DNA of 64,000 nucleotides from Methanotrichaceae archaeon (GCA_013178225.1 JABLXE010000004.1:186001-250000); one strand, 5' to 3'. Shown: positions 21,051-31,124, counted from the first letter of the stretch. Notes: a model not told the origin generated them from the sequence alone. Translations and numbers: made by a program.

Positions 21051-23132
21051 ATGGATGCGCAATTTGAAGATATCATAGAACAGGCACGTCGGGAAGGACG
21101 GACTTTTCTGATGGAGCACGAGAGCAAGGCCATTTTGGACAGCCTGAACATCGCCAACACCGGAGCCGCCCTGGCCAGGTCTGAGAAGGAAGCCGAAGAG
21201 CTGTTCCGGTCGATCGGAGGCCCGGTGGCCCTGAAGGTGGCCTCCCCGGAGGTGGTCCACAAATCCGATGCAGGCGGCGTCAGGCTCGACCTGAACGACG
21301 CCGAGGAGGTTCGTCAGGCATTCCGGGAGATGGCCCAAACCTTCCGTGACAAGTCTATGCTGGGCGTCACCGTTCAGAGGATGGCCGGGCCGGGAATCGA
21401 GGCCATCATCGGCGTGGCTCAGGATGCGACCTTCGGACCGGTGATCATGTTCGGACTGGGAGGCATATTCGTGGAGGTGCTAAAGGACGTCTCCTTCCGG
21501 TCCATCCCCATCACCGAATCCGATGCGCTGGAGATGATAGAGGAGATCCAGGGCCACAAGCTATTGCAGGGCTACCGGGGCCACTGTGCCGACCTGGCGT
21601 CCCTGAAGGGCCTGCTGTTGAAGGTCTCAGACCTGATCGTAGCCCACCCGGAGATTGCGGAGATGGACCTCAATCCGCTGTTCCTCTACCCTCAAGGCTA
21701 CATGGCGGTCGATGCCAGGATAATTCTGAGAGAAGGCCGCCCTGCGGCCCCGGCTGCGCCTGCTGCCGGACAGGACCTGCACGATCTCTTTTATCCCAAG
21801 AGCGTGGCGGTCATCGGAGCCTCCGGCGTTCCCGGAAAGCTGGGCTGGAACGTCTTCACCAATCTGGTGAGCCACAATTTCAAGGGCCAGCTCTATCCGA
21901 TCAACCCAAGAGCTGAGGAGATTCACGGCATCAAGGCCTACAAGAGCATCAAGGACGTCCCGGAGAAGGTGGACGTGGCCATCATCCTGGTCTCGGCCAA
22001 CATGACTCCGGATGTGGTGGAGGACTGCTGCGAGTGCGGGGTTCGCTACATCGTGGTCGAGTCCGCGGGATTTGCCGAGATGGGCGAGAACGGGGCCCTG
22101 ATCGAGGAGCACATGAAGAAGATTGCCGATCGCTATGGCGTCAGGCTGCTCGGTCCCAACTGCTCCGGCATCATTAACACTCACTGCAGCATGGTTCAGT
22201 CCATAGGCATCGTGGATGCCCTTTCCAGGGGAAACATCGGACTCATCTCCCAGGCCGGGGTGTGCGCTGCCGGAATGCTGTGGGGGCTGCGGCACATCAT
22301 GGATTTCGGGATCATCGGCACCATCGGCAACAAGCTGGACATAAACGAGACCGACATGCTGGAGGCGGTCAGCACCGATGAGAACGTGAGCGTCATCTGC
22401 ATGTACCTGGAGTCGGTGAAGGCCGGGAGAAGGTTCATCGATGTGGCCAAGCGGGTCACCCTGGAAAAACCGGTGGTGGTGCTCAAATCCGGCCGGACGG
22501 AAGCCGGAAAGAAGGCGGTGGCCTCTCACACTGCATCGCTGGCAGGAGACGACCTGATATTCAGCGCCGCCTTCCGGCAGTCGGGAATCATCAGGGCCCG
22601 CGACTACGAGCACATGTTCAACCTGGCGAGGGTCATATCCAAGCAGCCTTTTCCGCAAAAGGAGGGTGTCTTCATCATCACCTATGCCGGCTCGCTGGGA
22701 GTCATTGCCGCCGATGCCATTACCGACAATGGAATGAGGCTGGCCGAGCTTGAACCTCCGCTAAAAGAGCGCTTGAAGAAGCTGCTGCCCGATTACGTCT
22801 GCGGGATGAATCCGGTCGACTACACCTTCAGCCAGAACTCCGAGATAGTGAAGAAGACCATCGAGATCGGAGTTGAGAGCGAGGACGTGGGAAGCATCAT
22901 CGTGGTCCTGCAGGCCGAGATCCTGGACAGCTATGCCGAAGGGTTGAAGGGAATCGACTTCAAGGGCAAGCCCATAATCGCCTGTGTGGCCGGAAAGGAG
23001 TTCGCCATGGAGGACGTGATAAAGATGGAGAAGATCGGCATGCCTATCTTTTCCACACCGGAAGAGGTAGCTGACGCCCTGGCCATCATGTTCCGCCATG
23101 CGAAGAGGGTGAAAAGAGAGAGGCAGAGCTGA
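21051..23132 (+). CDS. ADP-forming acetate/acyl-CoA synthetase, fused beta-alpha subunits
   Basis: This 693-residue NDP-forming acyl-CoA synthetase interconverts acyl-CoA, ADP and phosphate with acid, CoA and ATP. Residues 1-230 form the ATP-grasp (beta) domain with GGPVALKVASPEVVHKSDAGGV. Residues about 240-690 form the CoA-binding and ligase (alpha) part with SVAVIGASGVPGKLGWNV and LLGPNCSGIINT, and VASHTASLAGDD, which I take to hold the phosphorylated histidine. The domain order is ATP-grasp first. The gene stands alone. Whether it runs toward acetyl-CoA or from it, and on which acyl group, is not visible. Confidence 0.92.
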   Translation: MDAQFEDIIEQARREGRTFLMEHESKAILDSLNIANTGAALARSEKEAEELFRSIGGPVALKVASPEVVHKSDAGGVRLDLNDAEEVRQAFREMAQTFRDKSMLGVTVQRMAGPGIEAIIGVAQDATFGPVIMFGLGGIFVEVLKDVSFRSIPITESDALEMIEEIQGHKLLQGYRGHCADLASLKGLLLKVSDLIVAHPEIAEMDLNPLFLYPQGYMAVDARIILREGRPAAPAAPAAGQDLHDLFYPKSVAVIGASGVPGKLGWNVFTNLVSHNFKGQLYPINPRAEEIHGIKAYKSIKDVPEKVDVAIILVSANMTPDVVEDCCECGVRYIVVESAGFAEMGENGALIEEHMKKIADRYGVRLLGPNCSGIINTHCSMVQSIGIVDALSRGNIGLISQAGVCAAGMLWGLRHIMDFGIIGTIGNKLDINETDMLEAVSTDENVSVICMYLESVKAGRRFIDVAKRVTLEKPVVVLKSGRTEAGKKAVASHTASLAGDDLIFSAAFRQSGIIRARDYEHMFNLARVISKQPFPQKEGVFIITYAGSLGVIAADAITDNGMRLAELEPPLKERLKKLLPDYVCGMNPVDYTFSQNSEIVKKTIEIGVESEDVGSIIVVLQAEILDSYAEGLKGIDFKGKPIIACVAGKEFAMEDVIKMEKIGMPIFSTPEEVADALAIMFRHAKRVKRERQS

Positions 23133-23232
23133 AGGCTTACCTATACAAATTTTTCCCCATTAAAATTCGCTGACGGGAGCGGCAGCCTGCTGGCCCGATC
23201 TGAAAGAAAAAAGGATTTTTTCAGATGATCTC

Positions 23233-23637
23233 TCAGATGATCAGCCCGGACGGGCGAAGAGCCTGCCAGTTCCCACCGTCGGCCACCCGCAGAGACGACC
23301 TGGAGGAGGCATAGACCAGGTTGTTCTCCAGATTTCCGCTGAATGTGACGGTTACAGGTACCGAACTGGGCTTTGTCGTGGTGCCGATCTGCAGGGTTTG
23401 GCTGGTGTTTCTCATCTGCACAGGAAGAGCGTTTTTGTAGAAGGTCTCTCCGAGCAGCGGATAAAACGGAGCCTGAATGATATCTGATAGCGCCAGGCTC
23501 ACCGGCTGGACGGACGATGCCGTGTATCGATTGCCGAATTGGCTAAAGAACATCGGGTCGTCGTACAGCCACATGGTCGCACCAGCAGTTCCTGCAAGCA
23601 CGAATAGCATGGCCAATGCGATTGGGTATTTGGTCAT
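23233..23637 (-). CDS. small secreted protein of unknown function
   Basis: The 134-residue product starts MTKYPIALAMLFVLAGTAGA, a signal peptide with AGA-T cleavage. The mature part (MWLYDDPMFFSQFGN, then beta-rich segments with SVPVTVTFSGNLENN) is unassigned. It lies 49 bases downstream of another small secreted protein on the same strand and shares with it a signal peptide and a tryptophan/tyrosine-rich mature part, so the two may be cotranscribed surface proteins. Confidence 0.6.
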   Translation of the reverse strand: MTKYPIALAMLFVLAGTAGATMWLYDDPMFFSQFGNRYTASSVQPVSLALSDIIQAPFYPLLGETFYKNALPVQMRNTSQTLQIGTTTKPSSVPVTVTFSGNLENNLVYASSRSSLRVADGGNWQALRPSGLII

Positions 23638-23686
23638 GAGTTGAGTCTCCTGCAGGCATTAGCATTTAAAGCTATCTGCCGAGGTC

Positions 23687-24070
23687 TCATGGAGGATGCC
23701 ATATGCCTCCCTGATAAACCATGAAGGAGGATCCGCTTCGGGCGATCTCCAGCGTTCGTCCCAAATCCCTATGAGTTCCCACCCACCAGACGGAAGGATA
23801 AGGCTGGGCCCAGAACTCTGGGTAGACCGGAGTGGGATTTGTGGCATACCAGTAGGACGGGAAGTAATAGGGAGACGAGTAATCGTACACGAAGAACTTT
23901 CCAAATCCTGAAAGCGGATCGTAGCCATATGGATAGTAATACGGAGTCGTAGCGTAGATGGGACCGGCGCTCAGGTAGTCCTGAGATGACCCAAGGTCCC
24001 ACAGCTCCTGGCAATTCGAGGCACCTGTCAGGAGAAATAGCATGAGAAGGGAATAGCACAACTGTTTCAT
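23687..24070 (-). CDS. tyrosine/proline-rich secreted protein
   Basis: The 127-residue product begins MKQLCYSLLMLFLLTGAS and has a signal peptide cut near SNC-QE. The cysteine does not satisfy a lipobox because Asn precedes it. The mature region is extremely rich in Tyr, Pro and Trp (TTPYYYPYGYDPLSGFG, YSSPYYFPSYWYATNP), a composition seen in surface or sheath-associated proteins. GGTGG precedes the ATG at 24070. The function is unknown; a role in the cell envelope or sheath is speculative. Confidence 0.65.
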   Translation of the reverse strand: MKQLCYSLLMLFLLTGASNCQELWDLGSSQDYLSAGPIYATTPYYYPYGYDPLSGFGKFFVYDYSSPYYFPSYWYATNPTPVYPEFWAQPYPSVWWVGTHRDLGRTLEIARSGSSFMVYQGGIWHPP

Positions 24071-24178
24071 TCCACCCACCGCCTTAACCTAGTATCTCTA
24101 ATGATTTATATCTATTCAGGCTGACTGGAAAATGACGGGAAAACGGAAGAACGGGCTGCTTTTTTATTACTACTCGTA

Positions 24179-24643
24179 CTACTTATATATCTTCATTATA
24201 CATCCGTCTTCGGTCGCCTCGGCCTCCAGCTTCAGCCCCAGTTCTGCGATCACCCGCTTCCAGTGCGATTCGATGCAGGTCTTGCAGTGCTCCTTGGCGA
24301 TCAGGCTGGCGCCGATCTTGGCAAACGACTTGGCACCCTGCATCAGGCCGCAGCGTTCCCGCCGGATTTCGGCAAAGCCATCTCCCTCCACCACCGTCAC
24401 CAGGCTTCCGAACAGATTCTTGTCGTTTATGGCAATTGCCAGCGCTATGTCCCGGGGCTCGGAGAGCCCGATCTTCTTGAAGGTGGCTGCCACCTGCTTT
24501 GCTCCCAGCTCCTGGAACTCTTTTAGCCCCTTCTTACCCAGCCTACGGCCGACGTAGCCGCTGCTGCCGTAGAAGCTTCCCATCCACATAGCCACCACAC
24601 GCTGCTGAATCTGCTCCAGAGGAAGATCGGGAACGTCTGTCAT
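24179..24643 (-). CDS. conserved hypothetical protein, cysteine motifs near C terminus
   Basis: The 154-residue soluble protein has a long helical N terminus and a C-terminal half with ERCGLMQGAKSFAKIG and KEHCKTCIESHWKR, where Cys and His could bind metal or a cofactor. The pattern vaguely recalls the L-2-amino-thiazoline-4-carboxylate hydrolase family, but I am not confident of that. It has no membrane segment and no operon partner. Confidence 0.7.
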   Translation of the reverse strand: MTDVPDLPLEQIQQRVVAMWMGSFYGSSGYVGRRLGKKGLKEFQELGAKQVAATFKKIGLSEPRDIALAIAINDKNLFGSLVTVVEGDGFAEIRRERCGLMQGAKSFAKIGASLIAKEHCKTCIESHWKRVIAELGLKLEAEATEDGCIMKIYK

Positions 24644-24845
24644 GTGACTTCAGCTCCCTACGTGGTGAGGGATATAGTTTTTGCCGCAATCGAATGTTGA
24701 TTTGAAATAATTATCCAGGTCTTTACGGATTCAAGCAATGGAGGACTGTCGACGCCACTTCAATTGAATTAACATGCAAATGGGGAAATCTATTTGTACA
24801 GATAAAGCCTATATTAACAAAGAAACTAATAGACTATGAGGACTC

Positions 24846-25493
24846 ATGCTTTCTTACCAATTAGATTCTATTTTCTATTTTATTGGAGAGACTGTCGTCA
24901 TTTTGGGGCTGTTTTTCTTGCTCAGTGCCATTATTGGCTCCGTTCTGGTCATCTATTCCTATAAGACAGGACACTTCGTTGCTGCTGGACTGATGCTGGT
25001 GATCGTGAGCGTTTTGGAGAGCCCCATAAAATCCGTCCTCAAGCTGACCAAGATCAATGAAGATATCGTTGACGATGTAGGCATTCACCTCAGAAATTAC
25101 ATCAACCGAAAGAAATTCCTTCGTGTTCCCAAAGAGGAACGGATCATATTCATCCCGCAGTGCTTGCGCAGCACCAAATGTCCGGCCAAGCTCACGCCGG
25201 AGGGAATAAAATGCCTTAACTGCGGCCTTTGCGGAATTGGCGAGGCCAAGAAATATTCCGAAGATCAGGGATATAAGTTCTTCGTGGTTCCCTGCTCCAG
25301 TTTCATAAAGAGGATCATCAGGAAATATCATCCGAAGGCCATCGTGGGAGTGGGCTGCCAGATGGAGATCAAGGAGGGAATCGACATGTGCCACGGCATA
25401 GGCTTGCCAGCCATAGGAGTTCCGCTCTCAAAGTCCGGATGTGTGGCCACCAAATTAGACTGGGATATGTTCAGAAGGATAATTTCGGAATGA
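24846..25493 (+). CDS. DUF116 family membrane protein
   Basis: The 215-residue protein has two N-terminal hydrophobic segments (about residues 12-38 and 44-62) and then the DUF116 domain with clustered cysteines: FIPQCLRSTKCPAK, IKCLNCGLCGIGEA, VVPCSSF, GVGCQMEIKEG and KSGCVATK. The family is frequent in methanogens and may bind an iron-sulphur cluster or another metal; its function is unproven. GAGG upstream supports the ATG. A TATA-like CTATATTAA lies about 35 bases upstream. Confidence 0.88.
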   Translation: MLSYQLDSIFYFIGETVVILGLFFLLSAIIGSVLVIYSYKTGHFVAAGLMLVIVSVLESPIKSVLKLTKINEDIVDDVGIHLRNYINRKKFLRVPKEERIIFIPQCLRSTKCPAKLTPEGIKCLNCGLCGIGEAKKYSEDQGYKFFVVPCSSFIKRIIRKYHPKAIVGVGCQMEIKEGIDMCHGIGLPAIGVPLSKSGCVATKLDWDMFRRIISE

Positions 25494-25903
25494 CCGGCTC
25501 CAGGATCGGCCCGGGAATTCTCCCTGATTCAATTGAGGAAGAGGGGCGATTCGATCCCAGTATCTCGTCGTCCGCCATCAGAACAACCTCCAAAATAGGA
25601 AAGTTTTCGTACAGCTCTAGCAGGCAACTTGATCAACGCAGACTATCTTCTTAAAACACATTTAAAGGTACCCTAGGCCATCTTCGCGAAGAAGCAACTA
25701 TTAACTCATTGCAGCGATAATAAGCAATTAAGCGCATGCAATCATAGCGCCGTATTAACGAGAAAATTATAAATCAAATAATAGCAAAATTCATATTCCG
25801 AGCAAGAATGATTAAGTAGGTCATCAATCGCATTCGAGCTGACCCCAACTTGCAAAAAAAAGTTGGAAATAAGGGAGATCGAGCAATTGATCTGAGGAGT
25901 TCC
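25494..25903. other. upstream region of the signalling operon
   Basis: About 400 bases with no gene. AAAATTATAAATCAAATAATAG at about 25762-25785 is a likely TATA region for the CheB/CheR operon. GAGGAG four bases before the ATG at 25904 marks its translation start. Confidence 0.4.
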
Positions 25904-28900
25904 ATGACTGAAGAAGGTGCCCAACAAGAGCAGGATCTGGAATCCACCATAAGTGAAGAAGGGAGAGAACCCGAAGAACAAAATGAAGGCCTCGCCGCAA
26001 AGCCCGAAGAAGAGCCAGTAGCCTTCGTCGGCATCGGAGCCTCGGCCGGAGGCCTGGAGGCGCTGGAGCAGTTCTTCTGGCACATGCCAGCCGAAAACGG
26101 CATGGCCTTTGTGGTCATCCAGCACCAGGACCCGGCACAGCCCAGTCTCCTGCCGGAGATCCTGCAGCGCTTCACCAAGATGCCGGTGGAGTCGATCGAT
26201 AAAGACGGCCTGAAGGCCCGGCCCAACACAGTTTACGTCAAACCTCCCGACTATGACCTGTCCATCCTTCAGGGCAACTTCGCCCTGCTCAAGCCTACCG
26301 CAACAGTCGGTGGACGGATGGGAATCGATCAGTTCTTCCGACACCTGGCCGAGGACCAGGATGGAAAGGCGGTGGGCATCGTCCTGTCGGGAATGGGCAG
26401 CGACGGGACGCTCGGAATCCGGGCCATAAAGGAGCACACGGGCATGGTCATGGCCGAGGAGCCGACTTCAGCTAGCTTCGACGCCATGCCCCAGAGTGCC
26501 ATCGCCACGGGTCTGGTGGACTACATCGCCCCTCCTGAGAGCCTGCCGCAGCTGCTGGTAGACTACGTGCAGGCCAGCTCCGAACTGAAGGTCAGGCGTG
26601 TTCCGGCAACTCCGGCGGTAGAAAGTGCTCTTGCCAGGATATTCATACTAATCCGCACTCGAACCGGCAAGGACTTTTCCATGTACAAGCGGAGCACGGT
26701 CATGCGCAGGATCGAGCGCCGCATGGGCCTGCACCAGCTAGCCCATCTCTCTGACTATATACGATACCTGCAGGAGAACCCCCAAGAGGTCGAGGTCCTG
26801 GCCAAGGAGATGCTGATCGGAGTGACCCAGTTCTTCCGGGACCCGGATGCCTGGAAGACGCTTCAGGAGAACACCCTTCCTAAGCTTATCGGCTCCAAAC
26901 CGGAGGGCAGCACGCTGCGCATCTGGATCGTGGGCTGCTCGACAGGCGAGGAGGCCTACTCCATGGCCATGGTGCTCTTTGAGGCGCTGGAGGGGCTAGG
27001 GCGAAGCGGTGACGTCAGGTTCCAGATATTTGCAACCGACGTGGAGAGCGAGTCCATCGAGATAGCCCGGACCGGCCTGTACCCTGCGAACATCGAGGCA
27101 GACGTCTCAGCCCAGCGGCTGGAACGCTTTTTCATAAAAGAGAACGGGAACTACAGGGTAACCAAACAGCTTCGTGAGACCGTGGTCTTCGCGATACAAA
27201 ACGTCATCCGGGACCCGCCTTTCACTCACCTGGACATCCTGTCCTGCCGGAACCTGCTGATCTACCTCACCCCGGAGCTGCAGAAGAAGCTCATACTCCT
27301 GTTCAACTTTGCCCTGGAGCCTGAGGGGATACTCTTCCTGGGGGAGGCTGAGTCGGTAGGAAAAGATGATCTCTTCACCACTCTGGACCGAACCTGGAAG
27401 ATCTTTCAGCGGAGGTACGGGTCCACAGAGGAAGCGTTGCACGAAATTCCCCTGGTGTTCGAGACTCCGGCCTATGCTCACGGCCGAAGGCCACCGGATC
27501 TGAAAGAATCCTCCATCATATCCCTGGCTCAGGGAAGGCTTCTTGACAGGTATGCTCCGCCGGCAGTCATAGTTACTCTGGACGGCGACATCCAGTACGT
27601 CCACGGCCGGACCGGCAACTACCTTGAACCATCTCAGGGCAAGGCGAACCTGAATGTGGTCTCGATGGCCCGAGAGGGGCTTCGCTACTCTGTAACCTCG
27701 GCTCTCCGTAAAGCAGCCGAGGAGGACCGGGAGGTCTGCGAGAAGAATGTGTTCGTGCGGACCAACGGCAGCTCCAAGAGGATATCCCTGACCGTCCAGC
27801 CCATACATCGAACTGCAGGCATGCAGGACCTGTTCCTGGTGGCCTTCGAGGAGATGCCCGAACTGGAGCTGGAGTCAGCCGAGACGGCTCTGAAAACCGA
27901 GCCCAAAGGCCCAAGAGACGTAAGCGTGGAAGAGCTGAAGCAGGAGCTGAGAGACGCCCGAGCAGAGCTGCAGCATATGATGGAAGAGAAGCAGGCCTCT
28001 CAGGAGGAGCTGACCTCCATGAACGAGGAGCTGCAGTCTGCCAACGAGGAGCTTCAGAGCACCAACGAGGAGCTGACATCGAGCAAAGAGGAGCTGCAGT
28101 CCATAAACGAGGAGATTCAGACCATGAACGCCGAGCTGCAGTCCAAGATCGAGGCTCTGTCCCAGAGCCACGACGACATGCGCAACCTCTTGCAGTCCGC
28201 TGACATCCCCATGGTCTTTCTGGACGGCGACCTGAAGGTGAGACGGTTCACGGACGCCATAAAGCCGATCGTTACACTGAGAAGCAGCGATATCGGCCGG
28301 CCGGTCTCGGAACTAAAGCTGAACCTGGTGGACGAGGACATCGTCAGAGACGCCCAGGACGTGCTGAACACGCTGCAGTTCAAGGAGAGGCGGGTTCAGA
28401 CCGAGGATGGAATGTGCTATAAGTTGCGGCTCATGCCCTACCGCACCTCCGATAACAAGATCAACGGCATAACTGTCACCTTCCTGGACGTAACCGATCT
28501 CAAAGAGCTGGAGCAGTCGCTAAAAGATGCCCGGGACTTTGCGGAGAGCATAGTGGCCACGGTCCGTGAGCCCCTTCTGGTGCTGGACTCCGATCTGCGG
28601 GTGGTCAAGGCGAACCAGTCGTTTTACAAGACCTTTGAGACCAAACCCCAGAAGACCGACAGAAGGCTGCTCTACACCCTGGGCGACAGCCAGTGGGACA
28701 TACCGGAGCTGCGCCGGCTTCTGGAGGAGATCCTTCCCAAGAATACCACCTTCGAGAACTTCGAGGTGACACACGATTTTCCGCAGATCGGGAAGCGTTC
28801 CATGCTTCTTAACGCCCGCAAGATCCAGTCGCAAACCGGCCAGGACCTGATCCTCCTGGCCATTGAAGATATCACCGGTAAACCAGCCACCGGGGGGGGT

Positions 28901-28921
28901 AAGTCGAGGGAAGACGGGTAA
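25904..28921 (+). CDS. CheB-CheR fusion protein with coiled coil and PAS domains
   Basis: The domain order is: CheB methylesterase (GIGASAGGLEALEQFF with the catalytic Ser, VVIQHQDPAQPS with His, VLSGMGSDGTLG with Asp); CheR methyltransferase with N-terminal YKRSTVMRRIERRMG and SAM motif RIWIVGCSTGEEAYSMA; a long Glu-rich coiled coil at about residues 680-755 (EELTSMNEELQSANEELQ); then two PAS folds. There is no kinase or receiver. Such fusions signal through PAS domains and methylation outside classical chemotaxis. The ATG at 25904 with GAGGAG is chosen over a TTG at 25850. The hybrid kinase follows after 14 bases. Confidence 0.95.
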   Translation: MTEEGAQQEQDLESTISEEGREPEEQNEGLAAKPEEEPVAFVGIGASAGGLEALEQFFWHMPAENGMAFVVIQHQDPAQPSLLPEILQRFTKMPVESIDKDGLKARPNTVYVKPPDYDLSILQGNFALLKPTATVGGRMGIDQFFRHLAEDQDGKAVGIVLSGMGSDGTLGIRAIKEHTGMVMAEEPTSASFDAMPQSAIATGLVDYIAPPESLPQLLVDYVQASSELKVRRVPATPAVESALARIFILIRTRTGKDFSMYKRSTVMRRIERRMGLHQLAHLSDYIRYLQENPQEVEVLAKEMLIGVTQFFRDPDAWKTLQENTLPKLIGSKPEGSTLRIWIVGCSTGEEAYSMAMVLFEALEGLGRSGDVRFQIFATDVESESIEIARTGLYPANIEADVSAQRLERFFIKENGNYRVTKQLRETVVFAIQNVIRDPPFTHLDILSCRNLLIYLTPELQKKLILLFNFALEPEGILFLGEAESVGKDDLFTTLDRTWKIFQRRYGSTEEALHEIPLVFETPAYAHGRRPPDLKESSIISLAQGRLLDRYAPPAVIVTLDGDIQYVHGRTGNYLEPSQGKANLNVVSMAREGLRYSVTSALRKAAEEDREVCEKNVFVRTNGSSKRISLTVQPIHRTAGMQDLFLVAFEEMPELELESAETALKTEPKGPRDVSVEELKQELRDARAELQHMMEEKQASQEELTSMNEELQSANEELQSTNEELTSSKEELQSINEEIQTMNAELQSKIEALSQSHDDMRNLLQSADIPMVFLDGDLKVRRFTDAIKPIVTLRSSDIGRPVSELKLNLVDEDIVRDAQDVLNTLQFKERRVQTEDGMCYKLRLMPYRTSDNKINGITVTFLDVTDLKELEQSLKDARDFAESIVATVREPLLVLDSDLRVVKANQSFYKTFETKPQKTDRRLLYTLGDSQWDIPELRRLLEEILPKNTTFENFEVTHDFPQIGKRSMLLNARKIQSQTGQDLILLAIEDITGKPATGGGKSREDG

Positions 28922-28935
28922 CGGAGGGATTCAGG

Positions 28936-31077
28936 ATGCAGGACGACAGTAGGACAATCACAGCCGAAGACCAGTCCCTGAGGCAGCGCGCCGAAGGCAT
29001 AGCATCGCTGAGGACGCGATGCGAACACCTCACCGAAGCCGAAGTGCGATCACTCTGCCACGAGCTGGAGGTTCACCAGATCGAACTGGAAATGCAAAAC
29101 GATGAGCTGAAGCGGGTGCAGGCTGAGCTGGCAGCGTCCGAAGAGAAGTACCGGGACCTCTACGAGTTCGCGCCCATCGGCTACCTCACCTTGGATGGCT
29201 CGGGAAGAATGCTGGAGGCAAATCTCGCCGCGGCTCATCTGCTGGGAACGAACCGGAGCAGGCTGGTGAACTTCGATTTTAAGATGCACCTGGCAGATGG
29301 CTACTATTCGAAGTTCAATGCCTTTTGCAGCCGGGTGATGCAGTCGGAGGACAAGGAGAGGGCCGAGTTCCAGTTGAAGGGCACAGCGAAAAATCCCTGC
29401 TGGGTGATGATCGAGGCTCGCTCCATACGAGACAGCGTTCATCACGGCTCTCGTATGGCGATCATCGACATCACCGAAAGAAAGCTGGCCGAAGAGGCTC
29501 TGGCCAAAGCTCGTGACGAGCTGGAGCAGAGAGTCCAGGAGAGGACTGCCGATCTGGTCGAGGCCAAGAAGGCAGCCGAGGCCGCGAACATCGCCAAGTC
29601 CCAGTTCATGGCCAACATGTCTCACGAGCTACGAACGCCTCTCAACGCGGTGATAGGCATGACCAGCCTGCTTCTGATGGAAGACCTGAATGAGGAGCAG
29701 AAGGACTACATCGAGACCATCAGAAACGGAGGCGAGGCCCTGATGACCCTCATCAACGAGGTGCTGGACTTCTCCCGCATGGAACGGGAGAAGATGAACC
29801 TGGAGGTGCACCCCTTCGACCTGCGCCATCTGGTGGAGGAATCGCTGGAGCTGGTGGCCGTCCAGGCAGCCAGTAAAGGGCTGGAGCTGAACTACATCTT
29901 TGATCAATCTACCCCAGAGGCGGTGGTGAGCGATCCGGCCAGGCTAAGACAGGTGCTGGCCAACCTGCTGGGCAACGCCGTGAAATTCACAGATTCCGGT
30001 GAGGTGGTCCTATCGGTGTCCCGGGAGGACGATATGATTCATTTCGCCGTTCGGGACACCGGCCCAGGCATACCGCCGGGCCAGATGCACCGCCTCTTCC
30101 AGCCATTCAGCCAGCTGGACATGTCCATTTCCCGCAGCTACGACGGAGCGGGCCTGGGCCTGGCGATTAGTAAGACGCTGGTGGAGCTCTTGGGCGGCCG
30201 GATCTGGGTAAGGAGCGATTTGGGCAAAGGCAGCACGTTCTACTTCACTATTAAGGCGGAGAAGGCTTCCGCCGAGCCCAAGCCGTTCCAGGCAGGAGTG
30301 CAGCCGATGCTGCAGGGCAAGGCGGCGCTGATCGTAGCCGCCAATCCGACCCTGCGGCGGTTATTGGTTCATCAGATCAGCTGCTGGGGAATGAACCCGC
30401 AGCCGGCAGAGTCCGCCCAGGAAGCCTTCAAAGTCATGCTGGCCTCGCCACCGCTCGATCTGGTAATAGCAGACCTGGGAACGAGGGACGCGGTGCCCAT
30501 GCTTTCCGAGATTCGGGGCTTTAACGAAGATCTGCCGCAGCTGGTCCTGGTACCCCCAGGCCAGAAAGTGCCGCCTGATCTCTCGGCTATTGCGGTATCA
30601 AAACCTCTCAAGCCCTCCCGTCTGTACAAGGTCCTGGACGGGCTGTTTTCGGAATCGGTAAAGGAGCCGGCAGGGGTCGATCTCAAAGAAGAGGGCGACC
30701 TCGCTCTCCGCATCCTGCTGGCCGAAGACAGCCTCTCCAACCAGAAGATGACCCTGCTGATGCTAAAAAAGCTGGGTTACCGGGCCGATGCCGTGGCCAA
30801 TGGTCAAGAAGCACTGCAGGCCCTGGAAAGGCAGCATTACGATGTAATTTTAATGGACGTGAAGATGCCGGTGATGAACGGCCTGGAAGCCACCAGGGCT
30901 ATACGGGAGAGGTGGCCGGAGGACGGTCCGAAGATCGTGGCTCTCACGGCTTATGCGCTGCCGGGCGACGAAAAGAGATGTCTTGCTGCGGGCATGGATG
31001 CCTATCTCAGCAAGCCGGTGCAGATGGGCGATCTGGCGGAGATGCTACATCGATATGATCCCGGCAAAGTGATTTGA
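28936..31077 (+). CDS. PAS hybrid histidine kinase with one degenerate and one intact receiver
   Basis: The 713-residue soluble kinase has an N-terminal helix, a PAS fold (DLYEFAPIGYLTLDGSGRM), HisKA with FMANMSHELRTPLNAV, HATPase_c (VLANLLGNAVKFT, VRDTGPGIP, GAGLGLAISKT) and two receivers. The first receiver reads ALIVAANPTLRRLL where an active receiver has an acidic pair, so it cannot bind Mg2+ in the usual way, although the downstream DLVIADLG aspartate remains. The second (ILLAEDSLSNQ, DVILMDVKMPVMNG) is intact. GGAGGG precedes the ATG. It is the middle gene of the operon. Confidence 0.94.
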   Translation: MQDDSRTITAEDQSLRQRAEGIASLRTRCEHLTEAEVRSLCHELEVHQIELEMQNDELKRVQAELAASEEKYRDLYEFAPIGYLTLDGSGRMLEANLAAAHLLGTNRSRLVNFDFKMHLADGYYSKFNAFCSRVMQSEDKERAEFQLKGTAKNPCWVMIEARSIRDSVHHGSRMAIIDITERKLAEEALAKARDELEQRVQERTADLVEAKKAAEAANIAKSQFMANMSHELRTPLNAVIGMTSLLLMEDLNEEQKDYIETIRNGGEALMTLINEVLDFSRMEREKMNLEVHPFDLRHLVEESLELVAVQAASKGLELNYIFDQSTPEAVVSDPARLRQVLANLLGNAVKFTDSGEVVLSVSREDDMIHFAVRDTGPGIPPGQMHRLFQPFSQLDMSISRSYDGAGLGLAISKTLVELLGGRIWVRSDLGKGSTFYFTIKAEKASAEPKPFQAGVQPMLQGKAALIVAANPTLRRLLVHQISCWGMNPQPAESAQEAFKVMLASPPLDLVIADLGTRDAVPMLSEIRGFNEDLPQLVLVPPGQKVPPDLSAIAVSKPLKPSRLYKVLDGLFSESVKEPAGVDLKEEGDLALRILLAEDSLSNQKMTLLMLKKLGYRADAVANGQEALQALERQHYDVILMDVKMPVMNGLEATRAIRERWPEDGPKIVALTAYALPGDEKRCLAAGMDAYLSKPVQMGDLAEMLHRYDPGKVI

Positions 31078-31124
31078 ATTAAATCTAAGGGGGGCGGGGC
31101 GGGCACTCAGCTCTATTTTCACGG

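Noticed and set aside
23687-24070. Lipoprotein signal in the Tyr/Pro-rich protein and the family 5 binding protein
   Set aside because: The residues before the cysteine (SN-C and LL-C) do not satisfy the lipobox, so ordinary signal peptidase cleavage is more likely.
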